DNA from: Epinephelus fuscoguttatus
Lineage: Eukaryota; Chordata; Actinopteri; Perciformes; Serranidae
Length of the DNA stretch: 64,000 bases
Direction: 5' to 3'
Assembly: GCF_011397635.1 (NCBI RefSeq)
Contig: NC_064755.1
Location: 36,376,059-36,440,058, forward strand
The translations under genes and the position numbers were made by a program. The notes under the pieces are model-generated. The model did not search any database. It was given only the letters and a program-made list of their open reading frames with translations, and had not been told where the DNA came from. Positions 11,100 to 22,300 of the stretch are shown here, piece by piece (position 1 is the first letter of the stretch; each line of letters starts with the position of its first letter).

Positions 11100-11855
11100 G
11101 CGTTAATTGCCAGACTTATCGGCAGTGCTCGGAATCGGGCCGGTTTTCACGTGATCGGTCGTGACCTGCGACCAGCCGGTCAGTCTAAAATATGCCGATT
11201 TAAATTCCTGGTGCATCGCGTGATTGACATTGTGTAACATTAGCAGCACACGCACATGTGCAACTCACGGTTTGGGCGATGTGAGGAAGTGAAACATGGG
11301 CGGCTGCTCACCTTAATCATTCACGCACACACATCAAAAGAGAGAAGAAAGTTGTTAATTGTCTGTGTTAAACTGAACTGTGGAGCTCTCATTGCTGCAC
11401 GGTGCCGCTTGAAACTGATGAGGCGCGTGTCCGCGTGCCAAAGATGCGCATGTCCGCACACTTACTTGCGGGCGCGTCCTGAAGACCTGTGTGAATTTTC
11501 CACAGGAGATATTTTTACTTTTTTGTGTATTCAAGAAATTACCCACAAATGCTATACACCAAGAATTATTATTTTATTTATCTGTTTTTATTTATGAATG
11601 CCTTTTTTACTTATTTATTTTAATACCGTACCTAAAGTTATATTTGAGCAAAAAGGAAAATGTTTCTTAACCTGTGTCACTGTTTTTGTTTGTTTGTTAG
11701 AGATGATTATTGAAAAGTTGGTTGTATCTTGGTTAAAATGTTCTAATAAAGGAAAGACAGAAAATATTGCAATATATTGTGTGCTGTAAAGTGGTTTGAA
11801 AAAAAATGAAATCGGTATCGGCCCAAAAAATTGTAATCGGTGCAAGTCTAGTTAA
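11100..11855. repeat. Probable second hAT-like fragment
   Basis: It contains 'gaatcgggccgg', 'tatgccgattt' and, at the right, 'aaatcggtatcggccc' and 'gtaatcggtgcaagtcta', all in the style of hAT MITE ends. Matching ends and target duplications were not found. An open frame at 11256-11597 has no recognisable domain. Confidence 0.4.
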
Positions 11856-13011
11856 ATGCCACATTCAAGTGCATTTAACCTTAATCAGTGATTGTTAGCT
11901 GAGACTCATAAGGCATGTAAAGAGCATACGTGTATTATGGCTTTTATAATGGCTGATTAAGAGCAATCAATGTAGTGGGTAACATTACCTGGCAGTGTAT
12001 AGTGTGAAAATGTGTATCAGCCAAGTTTTGCTAAAGAAAATACTAGTGACCCACAGAAAATAAAATGCTGCAGTCAGTTTGTTTAAGTCTAAGCTTCATT
12101 CACATTATTATGTTAGGCTCGCACACACACAAGAACACTCCTGCACCACTGACTCACTCATTGATTGCACACGTGCACCACTAAATCACTCTCAGACGCC
12201 CATACACACACAGCAGAAAATGTTCTCTCTTTAAAATCCAGAACATATCAGTAGCACCTTTTGTTTTACCAATACTCCATCTGAATAGTGACCGGACTCC
12301 AGTTATTTCTGTCTAAAATTAAACCTCCCTTTAGGCAAGGCAGAGAAGCTCCACCCATAGCAGGGGTGGGAATCTCCAGGCACCTCAAGATTCGGTTATG
12401 ATTCAGAGGGCTACGATTCGATTATTAAACAATTAATGATAAATCTTGCTGCATCCAAGCTTTTGATTTCTATACATGACTCATTTCTCGCTGTGTGACT
12501 ATTTGCTACTTTTAAAACATAGCATAATGCATTTGTAATGATCCATAATTAAATACAAAGATGGATTGACTTGCACACTGTTTTGTCCAGATCCCCTTTC
12601 CCTTCAGCTCCATTGAACCCGAAATGCTTCCATACCCTAGATTTAAACCTGGGGTTGCCCGTCAGGCTGTAACTATCTGCAGTTGCTTATGCTCATAATG
12701 GGATAATTATGCTGGCCTAGTGTTCAGTATGCAATTCATATACTGTTTAATGATACATTTTTAAAATGAAAAGGTTTCAGATCATTTAACTGCAATAATT
12801 AATGCTCCACCATTGTATGTTTCGAGCAGCTTCTCTGCTGCACCGTCAACTTAGAAAGTACTCACAATATAGCTTGTCTCTCAAATGCAAGTACATAAAT
12901 GTTATACTAAAACATGCTGCCTTTTGTGAAGATGATTTACAAGTTCTCTCTAGTGTGTCCACGCTAAGCTGCGAGTGAGGCTATCAACTTTTAGTGATGT
13001 TTGATGTCTAG
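11856..13011. other. Remainder of copy B intron 1
   Basis: No gene is visible. A 'caggggtgggaatct' start at 12363 followed by 'gattcggttatgattcag' looks like one end of another hAT-type MITE. Its partner end was not found. Confidence 0.35.
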
Positions 13012-13369
13012 GGGACGTTGGAAATGTTGGAGCACCTGGTGCAATTGGACCAAGGGGTGGAACTGGATATCCTGGAGCAGGTAGATCAACTGGACCAACT
13101 GGGGATACTCTGTGTAAACAAGGTGATTTAGTTATTAGAGAATATAAACATACTGTTTAGAGATTGTTTAAATCATTTTAGTACTAATAGTAATATTGGT
13201 AACTTAATCCGTTTCATCCAGCTCTCTTTGGCTCAATTAGCCCAGACCTTGAAGCCTTAAAGAAGAGCACTTCTAAGTTAGAGCTGGGTAAGTATCCTTT
13301 TTAATGAATACAAGGGATAGTTACAGGAAATGAATGCATGTGGATGGTGATTATTTGCAACTGTTCAAT

Positions 13370-14523
13370 TAGGGCTGGGTGATATGGCCTAAAAAAAAAA
13401 AAAAAAAAATCCGATTCACTATTTAAATCGATTTTTTCCCCTCCTAGTTTTAAAAAAAAAAAATTGCGGCCTGGTAGCACATACCTGGAGTCCAAAACTT
13501 TCAGCATGTGAATAAACCCTGGCTTTTCCACGGTAGCCTATATATGGGCACCACATCTCTTGCAATATACATGGCAACTGCACCTGTGATCGCTTTCCAC
13601 CGGACCCCTTTCTTATCATACGGCAGTGTTTCCCCTACCATCATATTGGATCACAACAGAAGTCATTTAAGGTTACCTTTCCTATAGAACAGGTCTATAC
13701 CTTATCCTTTTATTAAACAAACTAAATAGCCTTATGTTACAGGCTGAGCCTGATGTGTGTGGCTTGTGTGTGTGTGTGTGGAGCTGTGTATGTGTGTAGT
13801 TAATGTAGGAGGTATGAGACGTTAGTGTGCCGGGTGTGGTGTGTGTGACGTCAGACGGATGCGCCCCAGGAAAAAAGTGAGGCATGTGTTATGTTGTTTA
13901 CATCGAGCAGCCACAGTGAAGAAGACTACGCAGTTCTGCATACTGTTTTTGAGTTATTTCCCTCTATGTAAAAGTCAGACACTGATGACAGAGGCTGTGC
14001 ATCATCCATGCAGTGCTGAAAATAAAGTGCCGTTCTTTAACGCAGACGAAGTCCCTTTGTTTATGTGTTGTTGCCACAACGAGCTAACACAAGCTAAAGG
14101 AGCTAATGGTCTTCGGAGGTCTACTACAGTTCGGGGGTCTGCCAGCTTGGCGTTGTCAACACTTATTTATCTTATTTACACAACGGCATGTCATTTCTGT
14201 CCCTACACGGTGCGCGTCTAAAATCCTCCTCTGCTCTCTGTGTTGCGTACAGCGGAGTTCGGCCCTGATGCGCACACACACAGACGAGCACACAAGTGCT
14301 GAAGAACTCGTTCCCTTTCTTGAGAACGAGTTCTTCCCCACTCACTGCCACGTTGTTTGTGTGTCAAATGCCGGGCGAGCGGGTGAGCCCACTCTGAACT
14401 ACGGGAGCCTAGCGTGGAGCGGCGGTGGCAGATTTTAAAGAGTAACTCAATTTTCATTAAAACAAATCGGCCTAAACTACAAATTCGATTTAATCAATAA
14501 AATTGATTTATCGCCCAGCCCTA
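13370..14523. mobile_element. Non-autonomous hAT-like element, TAGGGCTGGG family
   Basis: It starts TAGGGCTGGGTGATATGGCC and ends in TTATCGCCCAGCCCTA. The flanks TGTTCAAT (13362-13369) and TGTTCAAG (14524-14531) match at 7 of 8 bases, an aged 8-bp target duplication. Open frames inside (for example 13841-14221) show no transposase. It lies in intron 3 of copy B. Confidence 0.85.
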
Positions 14524-14737
14524 TGTTCAAGAGACAGTTTTCTTGGACTGGCATTGCTCTTAAAAAGGAACAATAAGCAAAATATTTTCAGTGAAATTCT
14601 GCCATACTGCACTTCATTAATCTCATTTGGATGAGGATAGACAGGCATTTATGTTTTAATGGAGTGCATAATTTTGCACATTCATTGTATTTTTTCCCCG
14701 CTTTGTTTTGAGCAAATAAAGAGTGTGATTTTAAGCA

Positions 14738-15053
14738 CCTTGACACACAACGCGGTCAGCTGTCGATCAATGTTGGATCGTCAGTGAGTGTCTGTTGCCC
14801 TTGTTTTGGTGTGTCCCACATAGTTGGCAATAGTGGGCCCTTGTTGGCCCTTTTTCAGCTAATTCAGCATGTTGAATCTGTCCTGTCAATATAGAGTTAT
14901 TTCCTCTATGTGCCAGTTGGCCATTGGCTGTAGTCTTTGTGGTGTGTTCAAGTGCAAATTTTTGGCCAAAACAAAGGCAAGCTACGGTAACGCATCAGTC
15001 GGCCTTCAACGCCAATAGTTCTTTGATGTTAGTTTGGTGTGTCAGAGGAAGAC
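14738..15053 (-). repeat. GACACACCA-ended repeat, short copy
   Basis: It matches the reverse complement of 26,657-27,170. Both contain 'gtgtgtcccaca', a 'ggcccttattggc'-like block and ends built on a GACACACCA-like core. It is a non-coding MITE-like element in opposite orientation to its partner. Confidence 0.6.
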
Positions 15054-15206
15054 AAAACATATTAAATAACTGCCTAAAGAGCACATGTGACAAAATAATA
15101 GAAACACATGGTCATCTAAATAGCCTTTTCTGCGTTTTCAATAGCATCTCATTGCTGGTGAATTCAACTGGCTCAGGTGTCATCATGTTAGCTAAGTGCT
15201 GAGCAT

Positions 15207-16115
15207 TAGAGTTCTCAACGGGTCCAAAAATTCAAACCGAAACCGAAATGACCCGAGGGACTTGAAGCCCGAAACCGGGCCAACATCATCACGTACATCA
15301 CTGGGTCCGAGCCCGACTGAACCCAAGTTTTTTGTTTTTTTTTTTAAATGGAAGGGGGGGAAAAATGATGCTCCCCCTGTGCGCCTCAGTAGTCTGGCTT
15401 CCCTGGCTCAAATACAGTATCTTTAATTACTTAAAGTCAACCAATCATACATGTCCCAAAATAATATTACCAGACAGACAGGCTTCAACGTCAGCGTGGG
15501 GAAGAGCAACCATTGCGCATCATGTAGTGCTGTGCCACTGCATTTAATGAGCCGCTCTCAACACTTTTCCTGCACCTGAACGCTGACTGACCGACTGAAC
15601 TTTGCTCACACTTCACAGCAGCATATCTTGTTTTAGTATTATTTTTTTCATCAGAATGGAATTCAGCATTCTTTATTTTTATAATTCGCATATTCTTCTT
15701 GCTTAATTATTATAGTCCTATTATCATCCCCCTTACACACACACACAGCAGACGATACCTTCCAACTTCAACTCGAACACTTTATTAAAAACGGTAACTA
15801 TAACCTTCAAACATCAACAACATAACATTGAATAATGAATGGATTTGGAATAATCTTAACAGACATGCATATTTTCTTCCTCACAGGCTGCTCAGAAGTG
15901 AGAACCATGGACAGCAGCATTGTGTGTTAGTGCTGCTGTCGCACCCTCACACAGTGCGCTTCTCTGACAGACACTTTTTTTTTCCCCCTCTCTCTCTCTC
16001 TCTCTGCTGTCCGAGCCCAACTCAGCCCGCCCCAGTTAACTTAATTAGTTGGCGACCCGTCGGGCTTATTCGGGTCGGGCTTGGGCTCGGGCTCGGGCTG
16101 AAATTGAGAACTCTA
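15207..16115. mobile_element. Non-autonomous hAT-type element with GGGTC/CGGGT-rich ends
   Basis: Inverted ends TAGAGTTCTCAACGGGTC and TTGAGAACTCTA are flanked by an exact 8-bp duplication, CTGAGCAT, at 15199-15206 and 16116-16123. No transposase is present. It is the second hAT-like insertion in intron 3 of copy B. Confidence 0.87.
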
Positions 16116-16945
16116 CTGAGCATCTCTTAACATCAGTGTGCTGTAGGACTGCACCCTAGACGGTGATGGTTTGAAACATAGAAGATGAGATGGAGGACAT
16201 GTACCACTTTATCCCACTTTACAAAAATAAAGCAAGTCACATTCAATGTCAAAAACCTACTCAGAAGCCCCAATATAGGGCCACTTGTCAACATATAACT
16301 AATGTTGACAGCTTCGAGAACCTAGTAAGTGAAAACTGAGTTAAGATTAGTTTGTCACATAAAACATTTCATATTTTGCGTCAAATTTTTGAGCGGAGAT
16401 TGAGAGTCAGAGGGTCAAAGCTGACACTTCCTGGTTTGTTAAAACTTGTGTTCACTTGCTATTTCATTCCTAATTTTCTGCATGCTGTTTTCTGTTTTCA
16501 GTTATAAACTATGACTTTTTCCGGAAAGTTCATCAGAAGAACTTTGTGTCCAACAAGGAGAGGGGCACCTTTTCCAGGGCTGTTGAGTTCTGCTTCCAAC
16601 AAGGCTTAGAGCTGGCTTTGCCCCAGAATGAGGAGGAGAACAGAGTACTGACTCAGTTCTTTGGGGACATTTAACAAAACAGCCTGGATCAACATCAACA
16701 ATAAAAAGGCAGTGGGGAATTTTGACTCTGATATGAAAAACCAATCTCTGACGTTTACCAAATGGGAAGAAGGGCAGCCAGACAAATCCATCCAAGATAC
16801 AGGCTGCACCATGCTGTTAGAAAACGGTGTCTGGAGAGTGACACCTGAATGTTCTCTGAATGCTTACATCATTTGTCAGATATAAAAAGATCTCATGCTC
16901 CTTGCAAGTCTTGTTTTAATGGTTTTTTTCAAGATAACTTTATCT

Positions 16946-18894
16946 AATAAAGTGTTTGTTTTGGGTTTTGATTAGCTGATTAATTATATATCTGTTTTAT
17001 TCTAGGTGTGTAGGGCGGAGGAAATGTAGAAAAATATATAGCGTTGCTGATTTCATGTATCTGATAGAGTGAATGACTTTTTGTCATTTAGACACTGGTG
17101 CAGCGGTCCTTATCTAGCATCATCTCAGACATCCATCACAGTGACGCTGCAGATATGCATCCATTGGAGATGGACTGAATTCAGGTGAAGAAGAATCTAA
17201 TTTTAAAGTCTTATTCTGATGCAAATTACTACATTAGCAGGAATACAGCACATCATTAAGTGACAGCAGTGCTGTATTATTTAAATATTAAAGTACAATA
17301 AAAATATTTTGTCCCTAAAAACAATAAATAATTGTGAGAAATAATCTTCATTATCATTTTGGCCATAATCGTGCAGCCCTATGTTAATGTGGACATTTGA
17401 CACCTGTTTGCTTACTTGCTGTGTGTGAAGGGTTTTGCTGGATATTCATTTATTCATCCACGCAGTTAGCATACACATTGGAAATATAGGGACAGAGTGT
17501 TGGTCAGAATATTATGTTTGCTGTGTGAGAACTATTCTAACCTCTTTAGTTTGGCTGCAATGCCAGAAAAATGTTTTTAAATACTAACCTGATCTAAGAG
17601 GACTCTTATGTTAAAATTAGCTCTTTCACTGTGTTTCATATTGTTTATTAAACTGACTTTGTGCATTAGAGATGATGATTGAGATCAATTAATTAACTGA
17701 ACATCAAACTATCGGTAAAAAAAAAACCTGATATGAATTTTTTGAGCAAATGTTTTTCCTCAAAGTCAACCTACGATTTTCAGATGCACAATGACATTAC
17801 CTTAACTTCGCATATGGAACCTCCATGCAAAACAGTGATCAAAGATTAGCAGTATTCCTGTTTCTTGTATATGAAATATATAGTTCAATTACTTTTAATT
17901 TTTTTACTTTAGAGTACTATCTTTGTATTTTTGAAAACACTAAATATACTCTCTCAATAGCTATGTTTCCATCCAAAAGTGATTTGAATCATTGGGAAAT
18001 GCGCATTAAAAGAAATACAAATCCTCTGCGTTTCCATTAAATGTACAGACTTTGGTGAAAACTACGAACTCACGCGAGTTTTCCGCAGAACCAGAAACAA
18101 AACAAGTTTCGCATTCTTCTTCTTCTACGTTTTCTGGCAGTTGGCAACCAGCTTGTAAATGCATTACCGCCTTCCAAGTAGGTAAAAGGTAGGCGACATT
18201 TTGCCGCACTCCCTGATTTTGTTTTTATACTGCCAATGCTGAACGAAGACTGATTGGGCTTTCCTGCAAATTTGCACAATTCCTATTTAAAAAGGGCTTG
18301 TGTGTGATTCTGGAGGGCTTTCTTTTTTTGTTTTACACAAGTGCTTTTAATCTGAAATAGGAAGCAGTGACACTGACTCATACACCTTTGCTATAGTGCT
18401 ACAGTGCTGGACCAGCTGTTGCAGTGCAGGCAAAACCTTCATGTAAATACATGTTAAAATGAAGAACACTACACTTAGATGCAGTCACACAGCAGACTGG
18501 ACCTAATTTCTTTGAAGCTGTACCCACTGAACATTTAACAACACCCTCCCCTCTTCAGCTGCGGTCAGTGACGTAGGCTACGTCCCCACGTAACTGGTCA
18601 AGGCTGCGTAGCCATCGGCCACTCTCAGAGTCAAGTTCTACTGACAGCAATATTTGTTAAATGTCCTATTGGCACTGTTTATCTACTAAATCAATAAATC
18701 AGTCGCCCTCTACGAGAGCCACAGTTATCCTGTCTCTGTGCATGTCTGGCCTGTTTCTTTAAAAGAGGCTAAATCACTAGGTCATTTTGCATCTTAAAAT
18801 TGGCTTGGATCAGGAAAGGACACAAACCAACAAAAATCTAATTTATGTGTGTTTTTTTTAAATAAATCTTTTGTCACTAAACTCTGAATTCTCA
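16946..18894. other. Spacer between collectin copies B and C
   Basis: It begins with the copy B poly(A) signal. No gene is seen after it. Near 17,380 'cgtgcagccctatg' looks like a MITE end, and 17,960-18,200 resembles an interspersed fish repeat with a TTCTTCTTCT run. No function is assignable. Confidence 0.4.
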
Positions 18895-19073
18895 GCCCAC
18901 AGTGAGGCTCTGGTTCTCCTTTCTGTGTGATATCCTGTAAAAAAAGATTTTTCATATGCTTTTCATTTCCTCTGGACTGGATGTCTCATATTTTTGGCTT
19001 AACTATTTTTTTGCCACTCTTTGTTTGGAAGCAGCAAAGAAGCAGCACAGTCAGATCACTCTTCATTTGTACT
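18895..19073 (+). promoter_or_regulatory. Promoter and untranslated first exon of collectin copy C
   Basis: Paralogous to 9,050-9,224. It has the same 'tgcttttcatttcctctgg' and 'ttgtttggaagcagca' blocks and an A-rich TATA-like run near 18,940. The first exon ends at a donor GTGAGT at 19,074. The acceptor AG is at 19,344-19,345, so the coding leader exon starts at 19,346 and the ATG is at 19,361. Confidence 0.6.
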
Positions 19074-19360
19074 GTGAGTTCCTTTCTGTTTGTCTCTAAC
19101 TACTAGATTAACATCACTGACATACTTATTCAAAGAAAAATTCCATTTTTTTAAGTGTTACAATGAGGTGGAAAAACACTGGAGATACATCATTTCCTGT
19201 AAGTGGCACCTGCTATTGCTAAATTGTGAAATGAATAACTCTGATTTTGTTTCCTATACTTGTACCTGTATTAACTTGTTGTAAATAATGACTTGGGCTT
19301 GTAAATAAGATGAAATTATTAAACTACATGTTAAACAGATTTCAGTTCTGCATTCAGAGG

Positions 19361-22300
19361 ATGGGGCTGTGTCTCCTATTCTGCATCATCTACCTGATGG
19401 CTTGTACTGGCAACAGTCAGGTTCCAGGTCCGCCTGGTCCCAAAGGTGACAGAGGAGATCCTGGACCACCAGGACCAGCTGGGATACAGGGTTTTATGGG
19501 AATTCCAGGTCAGAAAGGTCAGAGAGGTCAGAAAGGTTAGTGTCATTGACTTCACCACAATCGTTGTTACAACAATAATCGACCAGATTACAGTCAGCTA
19601 CTTTGGAGTAGCTCAACAGTGTGCCCCTGAATGTCACAGACACAGCAGAGACTCTCAGCATAGGTCATTATTACGTGACTATTTTGGTACAAACATTTAC
19701 TCTCCAGTGTGGTGCATAGCCTTGCAAGATTTATTCGACCAACAAAAAAAAACTACCTGCATTTGTCGCTTGGCTGGTATTAATTTCAGACCCTGCTTAG
19801 GAAGATAATAAAATAATAAAACAACGGCTTATTCACATGCTGAGACTGTAGTGGGAGTTGTTCAATATATCAAGAAGAATATTGCTCCGACCGCATCTTT
19901 ACACTTGTATTCAACATAATACTAGGGATGGGCAGCACAAGCAAAAACACTATTCGAAAATCATGGCAACTATTCAACGATTTTTCGAATAATCATACAT
20001 ATAAATAAGGGGGGAAATAAGACGGTGAATAGTAATAGTCGCTTTAAAAAAAAATAAATAAATAAAAAAAAAATCGATTTTTCAAAATAAAACGACTATT
20101 CAAAAATTCGAAAATCGTGACTCATCCCTACATAATACCTTATATTATTTATATATATAAACAAATGTATATGTGGCACAAAAAGGCAATATTATTTTTT
20201 CGACCAGTGAATTTTCTCATCTACCAGTCCTTTTAGCCAGGAAGTCAAAACATTAATTTTGGACACTGTCTGGAAGTCATAAAGATATGGAAGTGCAACT
20301 CTCGCACATGAATGTTAAAAGCATATTAGAGATCTGTGTTACAAATGCCTTTTTTAAAGAAATGAGTCAGAAAAAGGTCCTAATGCTGAGGTGTAGTCTG
20401 AAAGGGTGGTTTTAAGCCTGAGGGGAAAGACAGTAGCTCCTTCTACAATGCCTCTCTAAGGCGGGGAATTTTATGCCCTTATGCTGCCTCATTGTTCTCT
20501 ATAAAAAGGTACAATCGCAAAATGGGGGACAGAGTTTTCTCACCTTTGGGGATCATAAGTGACACAGGTGTGCCATTATGTGGCTAAAACAAAGAAGTAG
20601 TAGCAGTCAAAAATATCTGCAAATAGGGAAAATAATGATATCCGGGAGCTCCTTAGCCTCCAAGCAGAGGATGATACCAGCCGCCATATAACAGGGACAG
20701 TAAATGATTGTTATTGCCAAGTTATGCCATTGTTATTCCTTAGAACTTGACGGCAGTAGTGGGCACCCGTCAAAATTTCTTCGGAAATTTTCTAGTTATT
20801 TATAAAGCGCTTCCAATGCATATGTTATCATTCTAAAGGTCGAAGCTGTTGTCTTACAATTCACGCCCGCCGTGCCTCTTGATTCTGTGATGCCTACATG
20901 CTATCTAAAATTATACACGGGAGCAGCACGATTCCACCGTTGTTTGGTTCTGTGTAAAAATCCAAGGCAGCATGAAGAAAGGGCCATGGAGCAGCCCTAT
21001 AGCGCGATAATATCCAATAATATCCTCTTCTTGGTGTCATGACTGCCCAAAAATACCTGGACAGCCGAGCCATGGCAGCACACAGGTATGTGATGTATCA
21101 GAGGAGAAACGAGCCACTCACATTTCTCTCTTTGTGACAGGTAACGGTCCACAAACCTCACCGCACTTTAGGGACTGTTCATTACTTATGAAGGGACTGT
21201 CAGGGGAGGAGGGTGGCTGGCTGATTTTTATTTTATTTATTTATTTTATTTTGATCCCCCTCTATGTTAAATACCTTATTGATGCTGTTTCTGAAGTATG
21301 AATAAGTCAATGAGTAATTTATTCCATTGAAATATCATTGATGTATTATAGAAAAGTGATTTATCTTTTTATAAATGACAAAAGGCACATCTGCCTCATT
21401 TTCACTGTGGTATCGTGATACTACTCAGAACCATGATATTTTCACTGGTATCGTACTGTGGGTCCCAATTTTGGTACCGTGACAACACTAATCTGGAGGG
21501 GGTTCATCTGCAAAAACTAATGAAAATCTAAACAACGGTATTCGGTACTCGGTATTCGGCCAAGCATTTAATTTTATTCGGCTTTGGTCACAAATTTTCA
21601 TTTCAGTGCATCCCTACTAATGCTGAAAGCATTTCAGTTAAGAAATGGACAATTCAGTAACAGTATCTTGATTCATATTTGATCAGCGCTGACTTTTTTG
21701 ACCACAGTTCACAAGCCATCACTGACAGATATGTTAGAGACTCCACAGCTCTAACTTGTTGTTTTAGTTGATGTGATGTAATGCAGGGTTTTCCCTGCAT
21801 AGAAAATAGTTTGGTGGCCGCCAAAGCCGTTTTAGCCCTCCGCCAATGGAAAATCCCCAAAGAGGGATGTGGGAGCGGGGAAGGGAGCAAAACAAACAAA
21901 ACTCAAATCTCAGTGCAACCTCATAGTTCAATCACCATGGCTCGGACCAATGAGATCCTGGTGATGCGACGTTAGACCAATAATAATCGAGTTCTTTGAT
22001 TCATCAAAGATCAAAGTAACGTGTTGAGCTCCACACTTCGCGTCAGCTCAGAATGCAGATTCTGGTGCATTCACTGCCAGCCTGGTGACAAGCGAGATCA
22101 TGTTTCGGTCCTGAGGTGCTACTTACAGTAACATAACAAGTTTATATAACTCCACCGCTGTCTGTCTCTACTGTGCTACACAATCTGAGGGCAACTTTTT
22201 ATTCATTGGATTAAAATGCGCTATATCGGGATAGGCATCGTTATCAGGATATGAAATGACCTATATCGGGATATGAGATTTTGGTCATATCGCCCAGCCC

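Larger units (their letters stand above)
9473..16885 (+). pseudogene. Collectin copy B, frameshifted in the lectin exon
   Basis: Four coding exons in the same layout as copies A and C: 9473-9629 (signal peptide plus ten Gly-X-Y triplets), 13012-13122 (further collagen, ending in a cysteine in TLCKQG), 13222-13287 (neck, ALFGSISPDLEALKKS) and 16502-16885 (lectin domain). All internal junctions are phase 1 with GT-AG. In the lectin exon the frame is open through FFGDI, then meets TAA at 16672-16674. One extra A relative to copy C shifts the frame, and reading resumes in the next frame from about 16675 to the TAA at 16883-16885 with GQPD, GVWRV and IICQI intact. The translated product would lose roughly the C-terminal half of the domain. 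The rest is well preserved, so this is a recent pseudogene, a polymorphism or a sequence error in an A-rich run. A poly(A) signal AATAAA lies at 16946-16951. Confidence 0.75.

Noticed and set aside
13841-14438. Two overlapping open frames
   Set aside because: Entirely within a non-autonomous hAT-like element bounded by a target duplication; no transposase motifs.
19310-19360. Upstream in-frame ATG extending collectin copy C
   Set aside because: It lies before the likely leader-exon acceptor at 19,344-19,345, and the shorter start gives a proper signal peptide matching copies A and B.
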